This document shows positions 10,315 to 21,334 of a stretch of DNA of 64,000 bases, one piece after another; position 1 is the stretch's first letter, and the number at the start of each line of letters is the position of its first letter. The stretch covers positions 83,257,919-83,321,918 of the forward strand of contig OX352761.1 in assembly GCA_947095585.1 (NCBI GenBank). The letters are read 5' to 3'. The DNA comes from Nephrocerus scutellatus (lineage: Eukaryota; Arthropoda; Insecta; Diptera; Pipunculidae). A program made the translations under genes and the position numbers. A model generated the notes under the pieces. The model was not told where the DNA came from. It worked only from the letters and a program-made list of their open reading frames with translations, and did no database searches.

Positions 10315-10800
10315 TTAAATTCTCTATATTAACGCGTGCCCGTGTGTTTGTTTGGTTGGTTGATTGGTTGTTGGTTTGTTTGTGTGTAGTGGAACCTTTC
10401 ATTGAAAGTTTGCACACAAGCACACTAGATGACAACACTTTTTATTAAAGCTTGGGACCCTCGGCCCTCGGCGTCGGGGGGATCCCATACAAATATTTTT
10501 TTTTACAAAATTTACCAGATTTTCTTCAAATTTTATATACATATGTATTCTGAGGCCCGAGTGGTGCACATAACATTTTATCAAAAATAAGCCCGATTTT
10601 CTTCAAATTTTAAACACATAATATGAACCTTTATTAAGTTCGTCTCGCATCTAGGAATGCTGAAGCAAACAATAAATTAAGATGCATTTTACCCGATCTG
10701 AGAGGCTATGGCTGTTAAGTTGAAGTGGCAATGCATGTATCTCATATAAGAGAATTTACATGAAAAATTTGAATTTTTATAAGTTTTTTTTCACTTCTCC
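10315..10800 (-). repeat. dispersed modular repeat family, short copy with both ends
   Basis: The copy runs from ttaaattctctatattaacg and cgtgcccgtg, followed by a GTTT/GGTT tetranucleotide-like tract (10340-10385), to the opposite end signature agagaatttacatgaaaaat, then tgaatttttataag near 10750-10790. At ~485 bp it is the shortest copy with both ends in the window and helps define the family. Confidence 0.6.
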
Positions 10801-10869
10801 TTTTGCTTGGAAAAAAATAGAGCTGATATGTTATGGGATGCCGTTTTATTAAAAACTTTTATTTAACTT

Positions 10870-11335
10870 GACTTGACCCCTCTTTGTCTGCATTGTCGAA
10901 CACTTTGAGGTCCTTTTAAACCACTTTCCACACGAACTAGAGAGCTGAAATTTAGGTGTCTGAGTCCAAAATAGCATTTTTTATATTTCGATTTCGAGTA
11001 TGTCGCGTGTCGCGTGTGGCGCGTGTTATGGGTTGCAATTTTGTTTTCGACTTTGAGACTTCTGAGACTTCTTTCACACGACCTAGAGAGTTGAAATTTT
11101 GTGAGTATTTAAGTCCAAAATAGCATTTTTTATATTCCACGTATGACGCGTGTCACATTTCGCGTGTGATGGTTTAAAATCGCACCATTTTCTCGTTTTT
11201 TAGGTCTTTTTAACCACCTTTCGCATGACCTAGACGGCTGAAATTTTGTGAGCGGCTCAATGTCAGGGGTCCATTTTTATATCCCGCTGTTGACGCATGT
11301 CGCGAGCCGCGCGCGTGAAGCGTGGAAAAATAGAA
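10870..11335 (-). repeat. ~150 bp tandem repeat, three units (inverted relative to 24.54-24.95 kb)
   Basis: Anchors tagagagctgaaat, tagagagttgaaattttgtg and tagacggctgaaattttgtg occur ~150 bp apart (about 10938, 11088, 11240). Each unit also has gacgcgtgtcgcgtg-type GC-rich text and aggtccttttaaccac. The same units occur in the opposite orientation at 24.54-24.95 kb, and single parts at 14.43 and 16.14 kb. No coding. Confidence 0.7.
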
Positions 11336-11399
11336 AATTCTTTGAAATATCTCTGACAGATATTTTGGCACTTATTAACAAATAATAAACGACTGTGTG

Positions 11400-11885
11400 G
11401 CATGTATCGATGTATATATAAATGTTTGTACCCGAAAAAAAAAAATAAAAAAGTACCCGTTTTTTTTAAAACTGTTTATCCCCGATGCACAACATTTTCT
11501 ATAAAAATTTGGAATATGGTCGTGGCGGAGGGGGAGGGTGTATTCACCATACAGATTTTATAAAAAAAAGTACCCGATTTTCTTCAAATTAAATGCGCAT
11601 GTGTATCTCCGATGGACAAAACTTTTTGTAAATTTTTTAAAACGATTGGTCCCCATGACGGGGATCGGGTTTACAAAATTTACCCGATTTTCTTCAAATT
11701 TTATACGCATATCTCCGACGGACAACACTTTTTGTAAAAATATTGTAGTGATCGGGCCGCGGGGTCGGGGGGATCTCAAACAAAAATTTTAATAAATTGA
11801 CCCGATTTTATTCAAAATGCACATTTTTTATACCCTATTAGAGAATACGAACAATTTTAATTTTTATGGGTTGTTTTATTACATT
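11400..11885 (-). repeat. dispersed modular repeat family, partial copy (inverted)
   Basis: Three sub-units with acccgattttcttcaaat, gcatgtgtatctccgatgg and acaacactttttgtaaaa. It ends ctattagagaatacg, then ttttaatttttatgggttgt, the inverted left end of the family. Confidence 0.7.
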
Positions 11886-12400
11886 TACTTGTTTTATTTT
11901 TAAGTAATCGGCAAGGCACTTCAATGAACAATGACAGAATGACAGGGAAAAAAACGTGTTACAACATTATTTAGGTCTGTTTTTTGTGAACTGTTAGATG
12001 TTAACTAATGCTGTCAAAATTAATCCCGCACTGAAAAACTGATTCATTGGTTAAACGTTGATCAGTTTCAATCTAAGGTTTGTTAACTCTGTTTTAACTC
12101 AGAGTTGACTCAGCACTAGAAACACTAAATTATGAGTTAGGCAAAGTTCTAAGCTAAACTTGCCAGTCGGAGGAGCAAAACCCAATAATAGAGGATGTTT
12201 GCTGGGCCGGACTGTTTACCATTTTTTAACGATTGTCTATTGTAGGAAAGCCATGGTCGAATTGAAATCCTGTTATGGCTTTAGGGATGTGGCCGACAAA
12301 CGGCTGAAAAACGGGTCTAATAGAATTCTTATGTGGTTTAGTTTTCGAGTTTGGAAAATAAAATCGTGTAATAAAGAAAATATTGCCGTTGTTTTATGTT
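11886..12400. other. no gene recognised
   Basis: Mixed-composition sequence. The open frame that begins at 12160 becomes recognisable as LINE coding only after ~12400, so the earlier part is left unannotated. Confidence 0.3.
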
Positions 12401-12830
12401 CGTTTATAACTTGTTCATTAACGGCGATATCATCAGCAGCCATGAACGAAGCAGTCATCCAAATCAAGGAGTGGCTAGTATACGCCGGCCTGGAATTAGA
12501 CGACCACAAAAGGGAAGCAGTTTTGATTACCAGCCGGATAAATATAAAATACATAAGCATACGGGTTGGTAATCAGACTATCAGATCAAAGGATTCTGTC
12601 AAATACTAAGGAGTAATGATTGACATTTTAAGATACACGTGGACTACTCACGCAAAAAGGCATCTCAGATTCAGGCAGCAATTTTTCGCATACTGCCAAA
12701 CGTCGGAGAACCAGAATATCCAAGAAGGATCCTTATGTCTAGAGGAGTGAGCTCAGTCCTCCTTTACGCAGCCGGCGAAGGCACTGGCGGCTAAGGAAAT
12801 AAGAAGGCACCTATCGTCTACATCAGTTGT
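12401..12830 (+). pseudogene. R1-like LINE fragment: end of reverse transcriptase
   Basis: The frame gives AVIQIKEWLVYAGLELDDHK, then EAVLITSR and KYLG-like text. After a stop and frameshift at ~12606 comes AAIFRILPNVGEPEYPRRIL, then VSSVLLYAA. This order (thumb region after YADD) is characteristic of the R1 group of LINEs (family knowledge). The fragment stops at EIRRHLSST near 12830; what looks like its continuation resumes at ~13985. Confidence 0.7.
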
Positions 12831-13085
12831 CGCCACTGTGCACGGTAGTGCTGCTCTCCAGCACATGCGAAAACAAAAAACAACTGTAACGTGTTCAAAA
12901 CAAATATTATTGCTATCGAAATATTAACGGTTCGCGTGATCGGCCTATCTAAAAGTGCAAAGTGCAGTGTGTGTGACCGTGTACCCCATCCTCAAGAGCG
13001 CAGCTTCAGAGGCATTCTTTTGCATATTCTTTAGCAATTAGAATAACGGATAAAGAAAAGGTACAAACGCGCAACATCCACTACT
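12831..13085 (+). other. possible 5' untranslated part of a second LINE
   Basis: Sequence such as gtgttcaaaac and gtgcaaagtgcagtgtgtg precedes the endonuclease coding of the second LINE and interrupts the R1-like reading. It carries no ORF. It is called a LINE 5' region only by position. Confidence 0.25.
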
Positions 13086-13850
13086 GTTTCCTTTACAGGA
13101 CCCACCACTTAGACAGTGTTTCAACTCAGAGCGAGTTTCATGCACTGTCCGATTCAATCTTAAAAATTGTCACAAAACATCGTAAAAATGAAATCGTTAT
13201 TGCGGGCGACTTCAATGTACACAATTCTGGGTGGCTTACCATTCGGGACAGACAACACCCGAAGAAAGGTGTGTTTAATCACCTTACTCAGCTTGTAAAT
13301 GAGCCTACACCAATACCTGACATTGCAAATCGTTCCGCAAACACCCTTGACTTGTTCCTTACCTCTCGTTCTAATAATTACTCTGTCAATGCATTATCGC
13401 CTCTAGGCTCGTCAGACCATTGTGTAGTATCAGCTAACTTCTCGTTAATAAACCACGTAGTTAGAGAATAAACTCCCAAAAAAAATAGTATGGCAATACG
13501 AGAAAGCCAATTGGGCTTTAATAACTTCTTTGGGAGAATTAACTGGTCGCTATTCTTTCGCGATAGCAACGTGGATGCCGCCGCTGATACAATCACAAAC
13601 ATCATAATTAGTGGTATGAGAGACTTTATCCCTTTCAGGAATAAGTCTGTTAAACCAAAAGAATATGGATGGTATGACCCGAGCTGTAAAGAGGCTTCTA
13701 GGATAAGAGAGGTATGCTTTTGGTTTTACAAAGCAAACCCTACTGAGGAAAACCGAACAAATGCGCATCTAGTTCAGGTATTCGTTCTTCAGCCGTACAA
13801 CACGTATGTGGACTGCTATGCCAAGCTCTGTCTTCCCACATCACTATGAT
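13086..13850 (+). pseudogene. LINE endonuclease (APE-type) and linker, copy A
   Basis: The frame to 13471 reads LDSVSTQSEFHALSDSIL, then EIVIAGDFNVHNSGWL, LTQLVNEPTPIPDI and SPLGSSDHCVVSANF: the DFNVH and SDH motifs of an apurinic-type LINE endonuclease. After a stop, the next frame (13490-13849) continues with the linker that precedes RT: INWSLFFRDSNVDAAADTIT, FIPFRNKSVKPK, WYDPSCKEA and NPTEENR. The reverse transcriptase does not follow: at ~13850 coding ends and a different LINE tail appears. Copy B of the same sequence lies 1,705 bp downstream. Confidence 0.8.
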
Positions 13851-13984
13851 CCTCAGGCATTCAAACTACAAGCTCATAGACATCTCCTCTTTTCTCTTCC
13901 TTTTCCTTAACGCCCACGATGTGCCAAGCATATAGCTAATAATTATAAGGGTGCGAACACCTTTAAGATGCGTGAATTATATAA

Positions 13985-14340
13985 AAATAAAAGAAAAAAA
14001 TACAGACTTAGTGCAGTGAGGATGATCAGCAGTTTCCAAACGATCTCGGTTGATGCAGCTCTGGTTATAGCAGGAATGGTTCAAGTAGATATCCTTGCAA
14101 ATAAAATGCTTAGGGTCTACAGTTGAAGTTCGTCAATTCAAATGGACCACAGAATACCAGAAATTATCAAGGAGAAAGAAAAGGCCACCTCAATAGCCGC
14201 ATGGTAAGCTCGTTGGGACACACGTTTGATGGACGTACAAGCTGATCCCGAACGGTTGAAGTGTGTTAGGTGGGCTTAGTACGTAGGCGTAATTCCTGAT
14301 TCGAACGTTCAGGTTTACGACTCTACTAGTATCTAGGAAG
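13985..14340 (+). pseudogene. R1-like LINE C-terminal fragment (in unit A)
   Basis: Frame with breaks: YRLSAVRMISSFQTISVDAA, then LVIAGMVQVDILANKM, IPEIIKEKEKATSIAAW and AWYARW-like text. These are the R1-type C-terminal landmarks (RTVSxEA, VIAGxxPIDxLA, I..E...S...W..RW) known from the family. It reads as the continuation of the R1-like fragment that stops at 12830, with ~1.15 kb of other LINE sequence between. Confidence 0.65.
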
Positions 14341-14744
14341 ATTCCCAACTTTTGGCACAGCCATTAAAAAAAAACAAGCATCACACGTCAGATTTCAGTC
14401 ATGGCCTTTGAAACCAAGCTGCTCACAAAATGTCAGCTCTCTAGGTCGTGTGTGTGGTGGTTAGAAATCAGGTGATTACGTACAGCCTATAATCGTAATA
14501 TATATAATTTATTTATATATGTGGATACGAGCTTCTTGGGGGTTTTTTGCAACTTCGTGCTCTCATTCTAAAGCCTAGATTAAGAGGATTCATGACAGCA
14601 TGTAAAAAATGTGTATGTTTTTTGTCAAAATTTGACACAGCAATTTTAATATTAGATTAAATTTAAAAGTAATCGAAATCGTTTCACCTATACCTAGCCT
14701 AATCCGTGACTGAATAAAATACATAAATTAAAACAATTCTTTTA
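14341..14744 (+). other. non-coding segment with a part of the 150 bp repeat
   Basis: Contains cagctctctaggtcgtgtg (~14436) as in the 150 bp tandem repeat, then an AT-rich palindromic stretch (atatatataatttatttatatat, split across 14500-14520) and ttcgtgctctcattctaaag. No gene. Confidence 0.4.
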
Positions 14745-14850
14745 CTCAAATGCTCTCAACAAGCTAACTTGCTGGGCAGATTGCTGTGAGCTTGTCCTAT
14801 TCACCAGGAAATACAAAGTTCCATTTATTAACCCTCCTTCCATAAAGGGA
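14745..14850 (+). pseudogene. short LINE reverse-transcriptase fragment at the duplication junction
   Basis: The frame reads NALNKLTCWADCCELVLF, then RKYKVPFIN, identical to the sequence that in unit B (16440-16546) runs on into the RT thumb (KYLGLILDRKLSW). In unit A it is cut and joined to the second endonuclease copy, which marks the duplication breakpoint. Confidence 0.7.
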
Positions 14851-14855
14851 TAAGG

Positions 14856-16551
14856 GATTCAATCTTACAAATTGTCACAAAACATCGTAAAAATGAAATC
14901 GTTATTGCGGGCGACTTCAATGTACACAATTCTGGGTGGCTTACCATTCGGGACAGACAACACCCGAAGAAAGGTGTGTTTAATCACCTTACTCAGCTTG
15001 TAAATGAGCCTACACCAATACCTGACATTGCAAATCGTTCCGCAAACACCCTTGACTTGTTCCTTACCTCTCGTTCTAATAATTACTCTGTCAATGCATT
15101 ATCGCCTCTAGGCTCGTCAGACCATTGTGTAGTATCAGCTAACTTCTCGTTAATAAACCACGTAGTTAGAGAATAAACTCCCAAAAAAATAGTATGGCAA
15201 TACGAGAAAGCCAATTGGGCTTTAATAACTTCTTTGGGAGAATTAACTGGTCGCTATTCTTTCGCGATAGCAACGTGGATGCCGCCGCTGATACAATCAC
15301 AAACATCATCCTTAGTGGTATGAGAGACTTTATCCCTTTCAGGAACAAGTCTGTTAAACCAAAAGAAGATGGATGGTATGACCCGAGCTGTAAAGAGGCT
15401 TCTAGGATTAGAGAGGTATGCTTTTGGTTTTGCAAAGCAAACCCTACTGAGGAAAACCGAAAAAATGCGCATCTAGTTCAGGTATTCGTTCTTCAGCCGT
15501 ACAACACGTATGTGGACTGCTATGCCAAGCTCTGTCTTCCCACATCACTATGATCCTCAGGCATTCAAACTACAAGCTCATAGACATCTCCTCTTTTCTC
15601 CTCCTTTTCCTTAACGCCCACGATGTGCCAAGCATATAGCTAAGAATTATAAGGGTGCGAACACCTTTAAGCGTGCGTGAATTATATAAAAATAAAAGAA
15701 AAAAATACAGACTTAGTGCAGTGAGGATGATCAGCAGTTTCCAAACGATCTCGGTTGATGCAGCTCTGGTTATAGCAGGAATGGTTCAAGTAGATATCCT
15801 TGCAAATAAAATGCTTAGGGTCTACAGTTGAAGTTCGTCAATTCTAATGGACCACAGAATACCAGAAATTATCAAGGAGAAAGAAAAGGCCACCTCAATA
15901 GCCGCATGGTAAGCTCGTTGGGACACAAGTTTGATGGACGTACAAGCTGATCCCGAACGGTTGAAGTGTGTTAGGTGGGCTTAGTACGTAGGCGTAATTC
16001 CTGATTCGAACGTTCAGGTTTACGACTCTACTAGTATCTAGGAAGATTCCCAACTTTTGGCACAGCCATTAAAAAAAACAAGCATCACACGTCAGATTTC
16101 AGTAATGGCCTTTGAAACCAAGCTGCTCACAAAATGTCAGCTCTCTAGGTCGTGTGTGTGGTGGTTAGAAATCAGGTGATTACGTACAGCCTATAATCGT
16201 AATATATATAATTTATTTATATATGTGGATACGAGCTTCTTGGGGGTTTTTTGCAACTTCGTGCTCTCATTCTAAAGCCTAGATTAAGAGGATTCATGAC
16301 AGCATGTAAAAAATGTGTATGTTTTTTGTCAAAATTTGACACAGCAATTTTAATATTAGATTAAATTTGAAAGTAATCGAAATCGTTTCACCTATACCTA
16401 GCGTGACTGAATAAAATACATAAATTAAAACAATTCTTTAACTCAAATGCTCTCAACAAGCTAACTTGCTGGGCAGATTGCTGTGAGCTTGTCCTATTCA
16501 CCAGGAAATACAAAGTTCCATTTATTAACCCTCCTTCCATAAAGGGTATAA
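14856..16551 (+). repeat. 1.7 kb tandem segmental duplication, unit B
   Basis: Second copy of 13151-14854. It contains the endonuclease frame (14880-15176), linker frame (15194-15553), R1-like tail (~15690-16045) and RT fragment (16440-16546). At its right end it runs without break into the LINE RT/RNase H coding, so unit B carries the ancestral right boundary. Confidence 0.9.
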
Positions 16552-18047
16552 GCCTAACTGTATCTGATAGAGCCAAGTATTTGGGTCTTATTTTGGACAG
16601 GAAGCTGAGCTGGAAACCTAGGATAAAAGAAAGAGTTCGTAAGGCCATTCTCATGCAAAAAAACCATTGGTAGCAGATAGGGTCTTCATCCCCATATAAC
16701 CCATTGGCTATATACAGCGGTAGTAAGACCTACTCTTCTATACGGTGTGACTGTATGGTGGACTGCCTTAAATAAGAAAGTAAACCATGATAAATTAAGC
16801 AAAGTCCAAAGATCAGCTAGTCTATGTATGAGCGGAGCACTTCGTACAACCCCCTCCGCCGCATTGGACATTCAGTTCGACGTTACACCACTTGACATTT
16901 ACAGCAAGCAAGAAGCTGCTAGTTCGGCTATTCGCCTTAATGCTATCTCCCAGTGGACTAGAAATGAAATCGGTCACTCGTCTATCCTGGATTTAATCAG
17001 TATCCCAGACAACATAGACTACATCATTCCGCAACTCCATTTAAACAAAAACTACCAGGTCACCTTTCCCTCCAGATTATTTTGGGACGAGAACGCTTAC
17101 CTGGAAGAAGAAGACATTCATTTTTACACATACGGGTTAAAAACTTTTGACGGAGTCAGCGTGGGGTTTTTTCTAAAAAAAAAACTACATGTTAGCCTCT
17201 CTTTGCGTCTTCCAAATCACTGTAGTATTTTCAGTGCTGAAATTATGGCGATCAGTGAAGCCTTGTCCTGGCTGAAGAGAAACGTCATATCCGCTAAAGA
17301 TGTCCGTATATTCTCGGATAAGCTGCATTAAAATCCCTGGACTCAGTCTCCACAAATTCAGTTTTAGCCCTTAACTGCCGATCATCTCTCGTGAAGATGG
17401 TGGAGCAGTTTAATATCCACCTATGTTGGTGGCCGGGACACAGAGACATTCCGGGAAACTGTATGGCTGAAGAACTCACCAAGCAAGAAACTACACTACC
17501 CTTCTTACCTGAATATGCTTCCATAAGCTTACCAATCGCTACATGCAAATTCTTGTTAAAGCTAATGGAAAAACTAACTGTAGGTGGTCAAACGGTACAA
17601 CTTGCATAGCGACAAAGCAGATCTTGCCCAAGCTGGATCCGAAACGCTCCAAGTGTTTGATCTCTCAAAAAAGATCGCACATTGGTGCTATTGTAGGTGT
17701 CATCACGGGATACTGTCTCATAGGCAGGCAAGCAGCAAGACATGGAGTCTTGACTTCTGCTGAAGCTGCATGGATGAGGAGGAGGAGGAAACCATCGTCC
17801 ATCTTTGCTGTACTTGTTCAGCCCTCTCCCAAAAGCGTAAACTCCATATGGGAGCTTTCTCCTACAACGACACTAATGATCTCATCAACATTGACATTGG
17901 TAGTCTCCTACGCTTCATACAAAGCTCTTATTGGTTCTTCGAGTATGTGGATCGAATTTTTCCTGATCCGTGTGGTATCAGAATGAACCATTACTTGTCT
18001 ACGTGTGTCGGTTTCACTGACAGCCACCTTAACCTAACCTAACCTCA
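16552..18047 (+). pseudogene. LINE reverse transcriptase end, RNase H and C-terminal zinc-finger region (broken)
   Basis: RT thumb AKYLGLILDRKLSWKPRIKE (16565-16640) is followed, after an indel, by the frame 16747-17331: LYGVTVWWTALNKKV, then QRSASLCMSGALRTTP and an RNase H domain (CSIFSAEIMAISEALSWLK, DVRIFSD). In another frame come the RNase H end (WWPGHRDIPGNCMAEEL, ~17425-17480), KRSHIGAIVGVITGYCLIGR (~17670-17730) and a Cys-rich finger (EEEEETIVHLCCTCSAL, ~17775). The first RNase H Asp position reads YTYG and the last reads AEE, so key acidic residues are changed. The 3' end is ttaacctaacctaacct. It is probably the distal half of the LINE whose endonuclease is at 13.1 and 14.9 kb; the catalytic YADD core is missing. 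Confidence 0.85.
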
Positions 18048-18480
18048 TAACATTTACGATTGACCATGAATGGAACTTAAAATGCAATCGGAAAAACTAC
18101 AACTACATATATCATCTACCCTTTGAAAAAAGGTTAGAAGGATTTTCAATTGAAACAGGACTTTCCGACCACGCTCTATATTCAATTTCGCGAACCTTTT
18201 TAGAGCCTTCGTAAAAGGCTTCTCTGGCATTTTAAAAATGTTAACTGGGAGCTCCTGAACTAATTTTATAGCTCATATGATGGGTAACCTGCTTTTCCCA
18301 CATGCTTATGAAGTATCACAACTTATCACGTCATCCATTTTGCTAGGAATGAAAAATTTCATTCATTTTGAAAAAAAATGTCATGATACTCTGGCAAAAC
18401 CTCTTAGCAAATTGTTTCATCTTTTAATGAAGCCAGGTGTTTTTCCGTCAAATGGCTAATATTTAACCCGTTCCGAAAAA
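18048..18480 (+). pseudogene. decayed CR1-like LINE fragment (endonuclease end to RT start)
   Basis: Frames with many breaks. Near 18120-18200 there is text like the end of an APE-type endonuclease (GLSDHALYSI). At 18277-18459 the frame reads SSILLGMKNFIHF, then LAKPLSKLFHLLMKPGVFPS, a very typical LINE RT N-terminal motif (LA.PLS.LFN.S...G.FP). A related, better kept element lies at 34.56-36.23 kb. Confidence 0.6.
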
Positions 18481-19330
18481 GTTTGATTAATCTGCAATAA
18501 ATATAAATAGTAGTCGTAGTCGTTTTTCGGAATTAAATTTTTATTTTTTTCAAATGTTTTTTAAATCTTTAAAATTTAAAAAAAGAACCAAATTTACGAA
18601 TCTTCATCAAAGGCCTGAATTGGAGGTTTCTCCGGTGAAATTGGTCAAGCTACGAGGAACCGCAGAGAATCTTCAAGAGCTCCATTTGAGTCCAGGTTTT
18701 ACGCTCATCCTTCGTGCAATGTTTGGCGTTGGAGCTTATCGACTCGATAGTTGTGCGTGCCTTTTTCGGTTGTTAGGCCTGGTATTACAAACGAATCCGG
18801 TACAATTCACTGTCGAGTTGTGGGCATTCAAGAAAGAAGTCATCTGGTTCCTGAAAAACCGAATTTTTCAATGAAGGTTCCAAGAACTTTGAAGCCTCAT
18901 GTATGTCATTTTTTTGTAATATTTTCTTGGTCAAGGTTTTTTGTAGTTTTCCTTGACTATGATCCATTCATTAAAGCTTTGACTCGCAACATTTTAGTTT
19001 CGTGATCGTTATCCGTATTGCTTTTTTTCAATGAATCAGGGAGAATTCCGAGAACATGTTTTGAAACCGGCTACAAACGTGAGGAATGTGATATATTGTA
19101 AATCGCATTCCTCCGATTTAATTCTTAATTTCAATAAAGGGCTTAGCCCACCTTATTGCCAAGGCGCAAGTCATTCAGGGAGTATTCCCTTGGGAATAAG
19201 TTTAAATATATAAAAAAAACCTATTAATAACTGTTGTTGTAGGTTCTATCAAAGGTGAAAGAATCTACCGTCAATTTCAAACTAATAAGCTATGTGGATT
19301 CGACTGCAATGGTCATCCCTGTCACTTACG
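18481..19330. other. unclassified sequence between two LINE fragments
   Basis: Holds plus-strand frames of 60-106 codons (18554-18874, 18751-19005, 19031-19213) that match nothing I recognise. It may be diverged LINE or an inserted element. No support for a gene. Confidence 0.3.
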
Positions 19331-19860
19331 CTCTTCTAGATATATATATCAATGACCTATTGTCTTCTACAACTTGTGATATCCATTCATTTGCTGATGA
19401 CAGAAAGCTATCGGCTTCTATTGAGTTTGTTAGTCAAAAAGAATGCATTTCTCACTTGATTGGTTCGCGAGATTTAATGAATACGGCTATTCTGTCAAAA
19501 ATTGATGTCATTCTTGATTGAGGCAGATCTAATAGGGTGGAATTTAATCCGAATAAATTCCAGGCATGTCTTTTTTCTCAGAAGGTGCCCCTATTGCTTA
19601 ACTTAAGATGTTATGTTTAAATGTTTTAATTGAACTTTGCTGGAGAGAACATATTTATGAAATTTCAAAAAAAGCGAGTGAATGTTTGGGCTTCATAAGA
19701 CGTTGTAACGTTGTAACGACGTTTTACCCCCGCTGAAGTATTAAAATTATGCAAGACTTATGTTAGTCCAATTTTAGAATGTAATTCATATGTTTGGGGT
19801 GGTATGTAAATTCAAGATGAGCTGGACTTGATCAAAACCAAGATATTTGATTCTATTTCG
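19331..19860 (+). pseudogene. decayed CR1-like LINE fragment (RT palm and thumb)
   Basis: YINDLLSSTTCDIHSFADD (19345-19400) contains the catalytic F/YADD box. Then come broken frames: EFNPNKFQACLFSQK (~19540) and EISKKASECLGFIRR (~19655-19700), followed by CKTYVSPILECNSYVWGG-like text (~19750-19800). The order fits the RT palm to thumb of the same LINE type as 18.05-18.48 kb. Confidence 0.65.
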
Positions 19861-20999
19861 AGCCATGAATACGAGGGCACTTCGCTACCCGCACACCCAG
19901 TAAGCGCTATCGCGCTCAACTATTAAAGCACTCTGTGCTCTCATTCTAATCTCAAGAGGATTCATTCATTCATGCAAAATTAAAAGACGGTACTATACAA
20001 TAAAAACGTTCTCACAAGATTTGGAATTTATTAAAACATAAGATTTGGGAAAAAATTTGTATATGAGCCCTGACCAAACTTCCTGACCCCTTTCAAAATT
20101 TGGCGCTTATCCAAAGAAAAATGACAAATTGCCCATCCTTAACAGTGAGAGCATCTTAGAACTTTAAATACAAAACATGTGTGCGTGTATCTGAACAATT
20201 CCAAAATATGACCGAAACTAGGTAATTATGGTATAAAACCCCAACGCAAATCGTTAACATACATACATAGTTTCACTTTTGAAATGCAGATAGATGTAGT
20301 GTGTTGAATAAAGATATTTCCGAATTGTGAAGTTCGTTAGTTAATATTGCCATATAATATTAAATTACATTGATCGCCATATATTCAAGTGTTATTTATG
20401 TTCTCAGTTAACTTTCCGCTTAACAAGTTATTACAATAATATTAAGCAACTTGAATAAAAACTGCCATAAATTATTTATCAACAGATATTTCATCTTAAG
20501 TCTCGAAGAAAATATTTCAAAACTTTGTGCAATGCAATGCACAAAAAACTATACCTATATGGAAGGTGCGTCACGAATACCAAAAATTTATGCAGTCCTC
20601 CCCTGTTACGCAATAAACCTTATTTTGATATTACAAAAACTTATAACAACAAGGTATGCATCAAATAATAATCCACAGATCAACTTTAAGATAAAGATCG
20701 CACAACTTTCCATTTCCACGAATTCAGGAAAAATCATCATAAATTAAAAATAAATTAAAAGCGAAGTGAATCTCTGCTCTTCTTTGCATCCGTTTAGTAA
20801 GTTCATTAATTGCAAACAAGATCCGATCGATTCCAGTCGATAATAATCTTCTTTGTTAAGCCAAGCCAAGGTGATAATTAGTTATGCACCAAGCATTTGA
20901 TTTCATAGAAATAGAGTACATTAGATTGATCATTGGTTATTGCTTAATGTTAACAGCCATTTTTAGGTTTTTAAAAATATATTTTCACGCAATTATAGA
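19861..20999. other. AT-rich sequence, nothing supported
   Basis: No recognisable coding, RNA or element ends. Shares only ctctcattctaa and aagaggattcat with 14.57 kb. The 98-codon plus frame at 20451 starts with TTG and is not supported. Confidence 0.35.
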
Positions 21000-21240
21000 C
21001 GTGAAAGTGACTGTTTCCTACACTATACCCTAGCCTCGAAAGTAGGCCTTATCGACACACGTGTGTTAACATAGAAAATACCCTTGTCATTTACTGCAGT
21101 CTCACATTCCCACAGTAGTTTTACATTTCGCATGAGCATTTTAGCAGAAAATTCATTTGGTCGTAAATTACTCGCTGAAAAAAGCATATCGAATGCTCGG
21201 CTACCGCCTCGTGCTTGAAGCTTCTTACTCACAAGATAAC
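21000..21240 (-). repeat. unclassified repeat, copy 1 (partner at 25.16-25.39 kb)
   Basis: The minus frame contains NVKLLWECETAV and FYVNTRV. The copy at 25186-25386 has NAKLLWECAFAV and FYVNTLV. The DNA is likewise similar (gtttcctacactata against gtttcctacgctata, then gtgttaacatagaaaa). Both frames open with non-ATG codons. It could be a decayed coding repeat; identity unknown. Confidence 0.5.
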
Positions 21241-21334
21241 GTCCACTTTCCTAATATTTAAAAGTATTGCTTGCTGCTTTTTATGGGTTATAATCACAAA
21301 TATTATACAGAGTAGTGTGGCTCACACATATTTT

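Larger units (their letters stand above)
13151..14854 (+). repeat. 1.7 kb tandem segmental duplication, unit A
   Basis: From gattcaatctta at 13151 the sequence matches that from 14856 at a constant offset of 1,705 bp, falling to 1,704 after a single-base indel in an A-run near 13485. Few substitutions are seen by eye. Unit A holds endonuclease, linker, an R1-like 3' tail and a short RT fragment. Confidence 0.9.

Noticed and set aside
18028..18047. Telomeric (CCTAA)n repeat
   Set aside because: Only about three copies, placed exactly at a LINE 3' end; flies generally lack TTAGG telomeres.
20451..20747. 98-codon plus-strand frame
   Set aside because: Starts with TTG, composition follows the AT-rich background, no recognisable motif.
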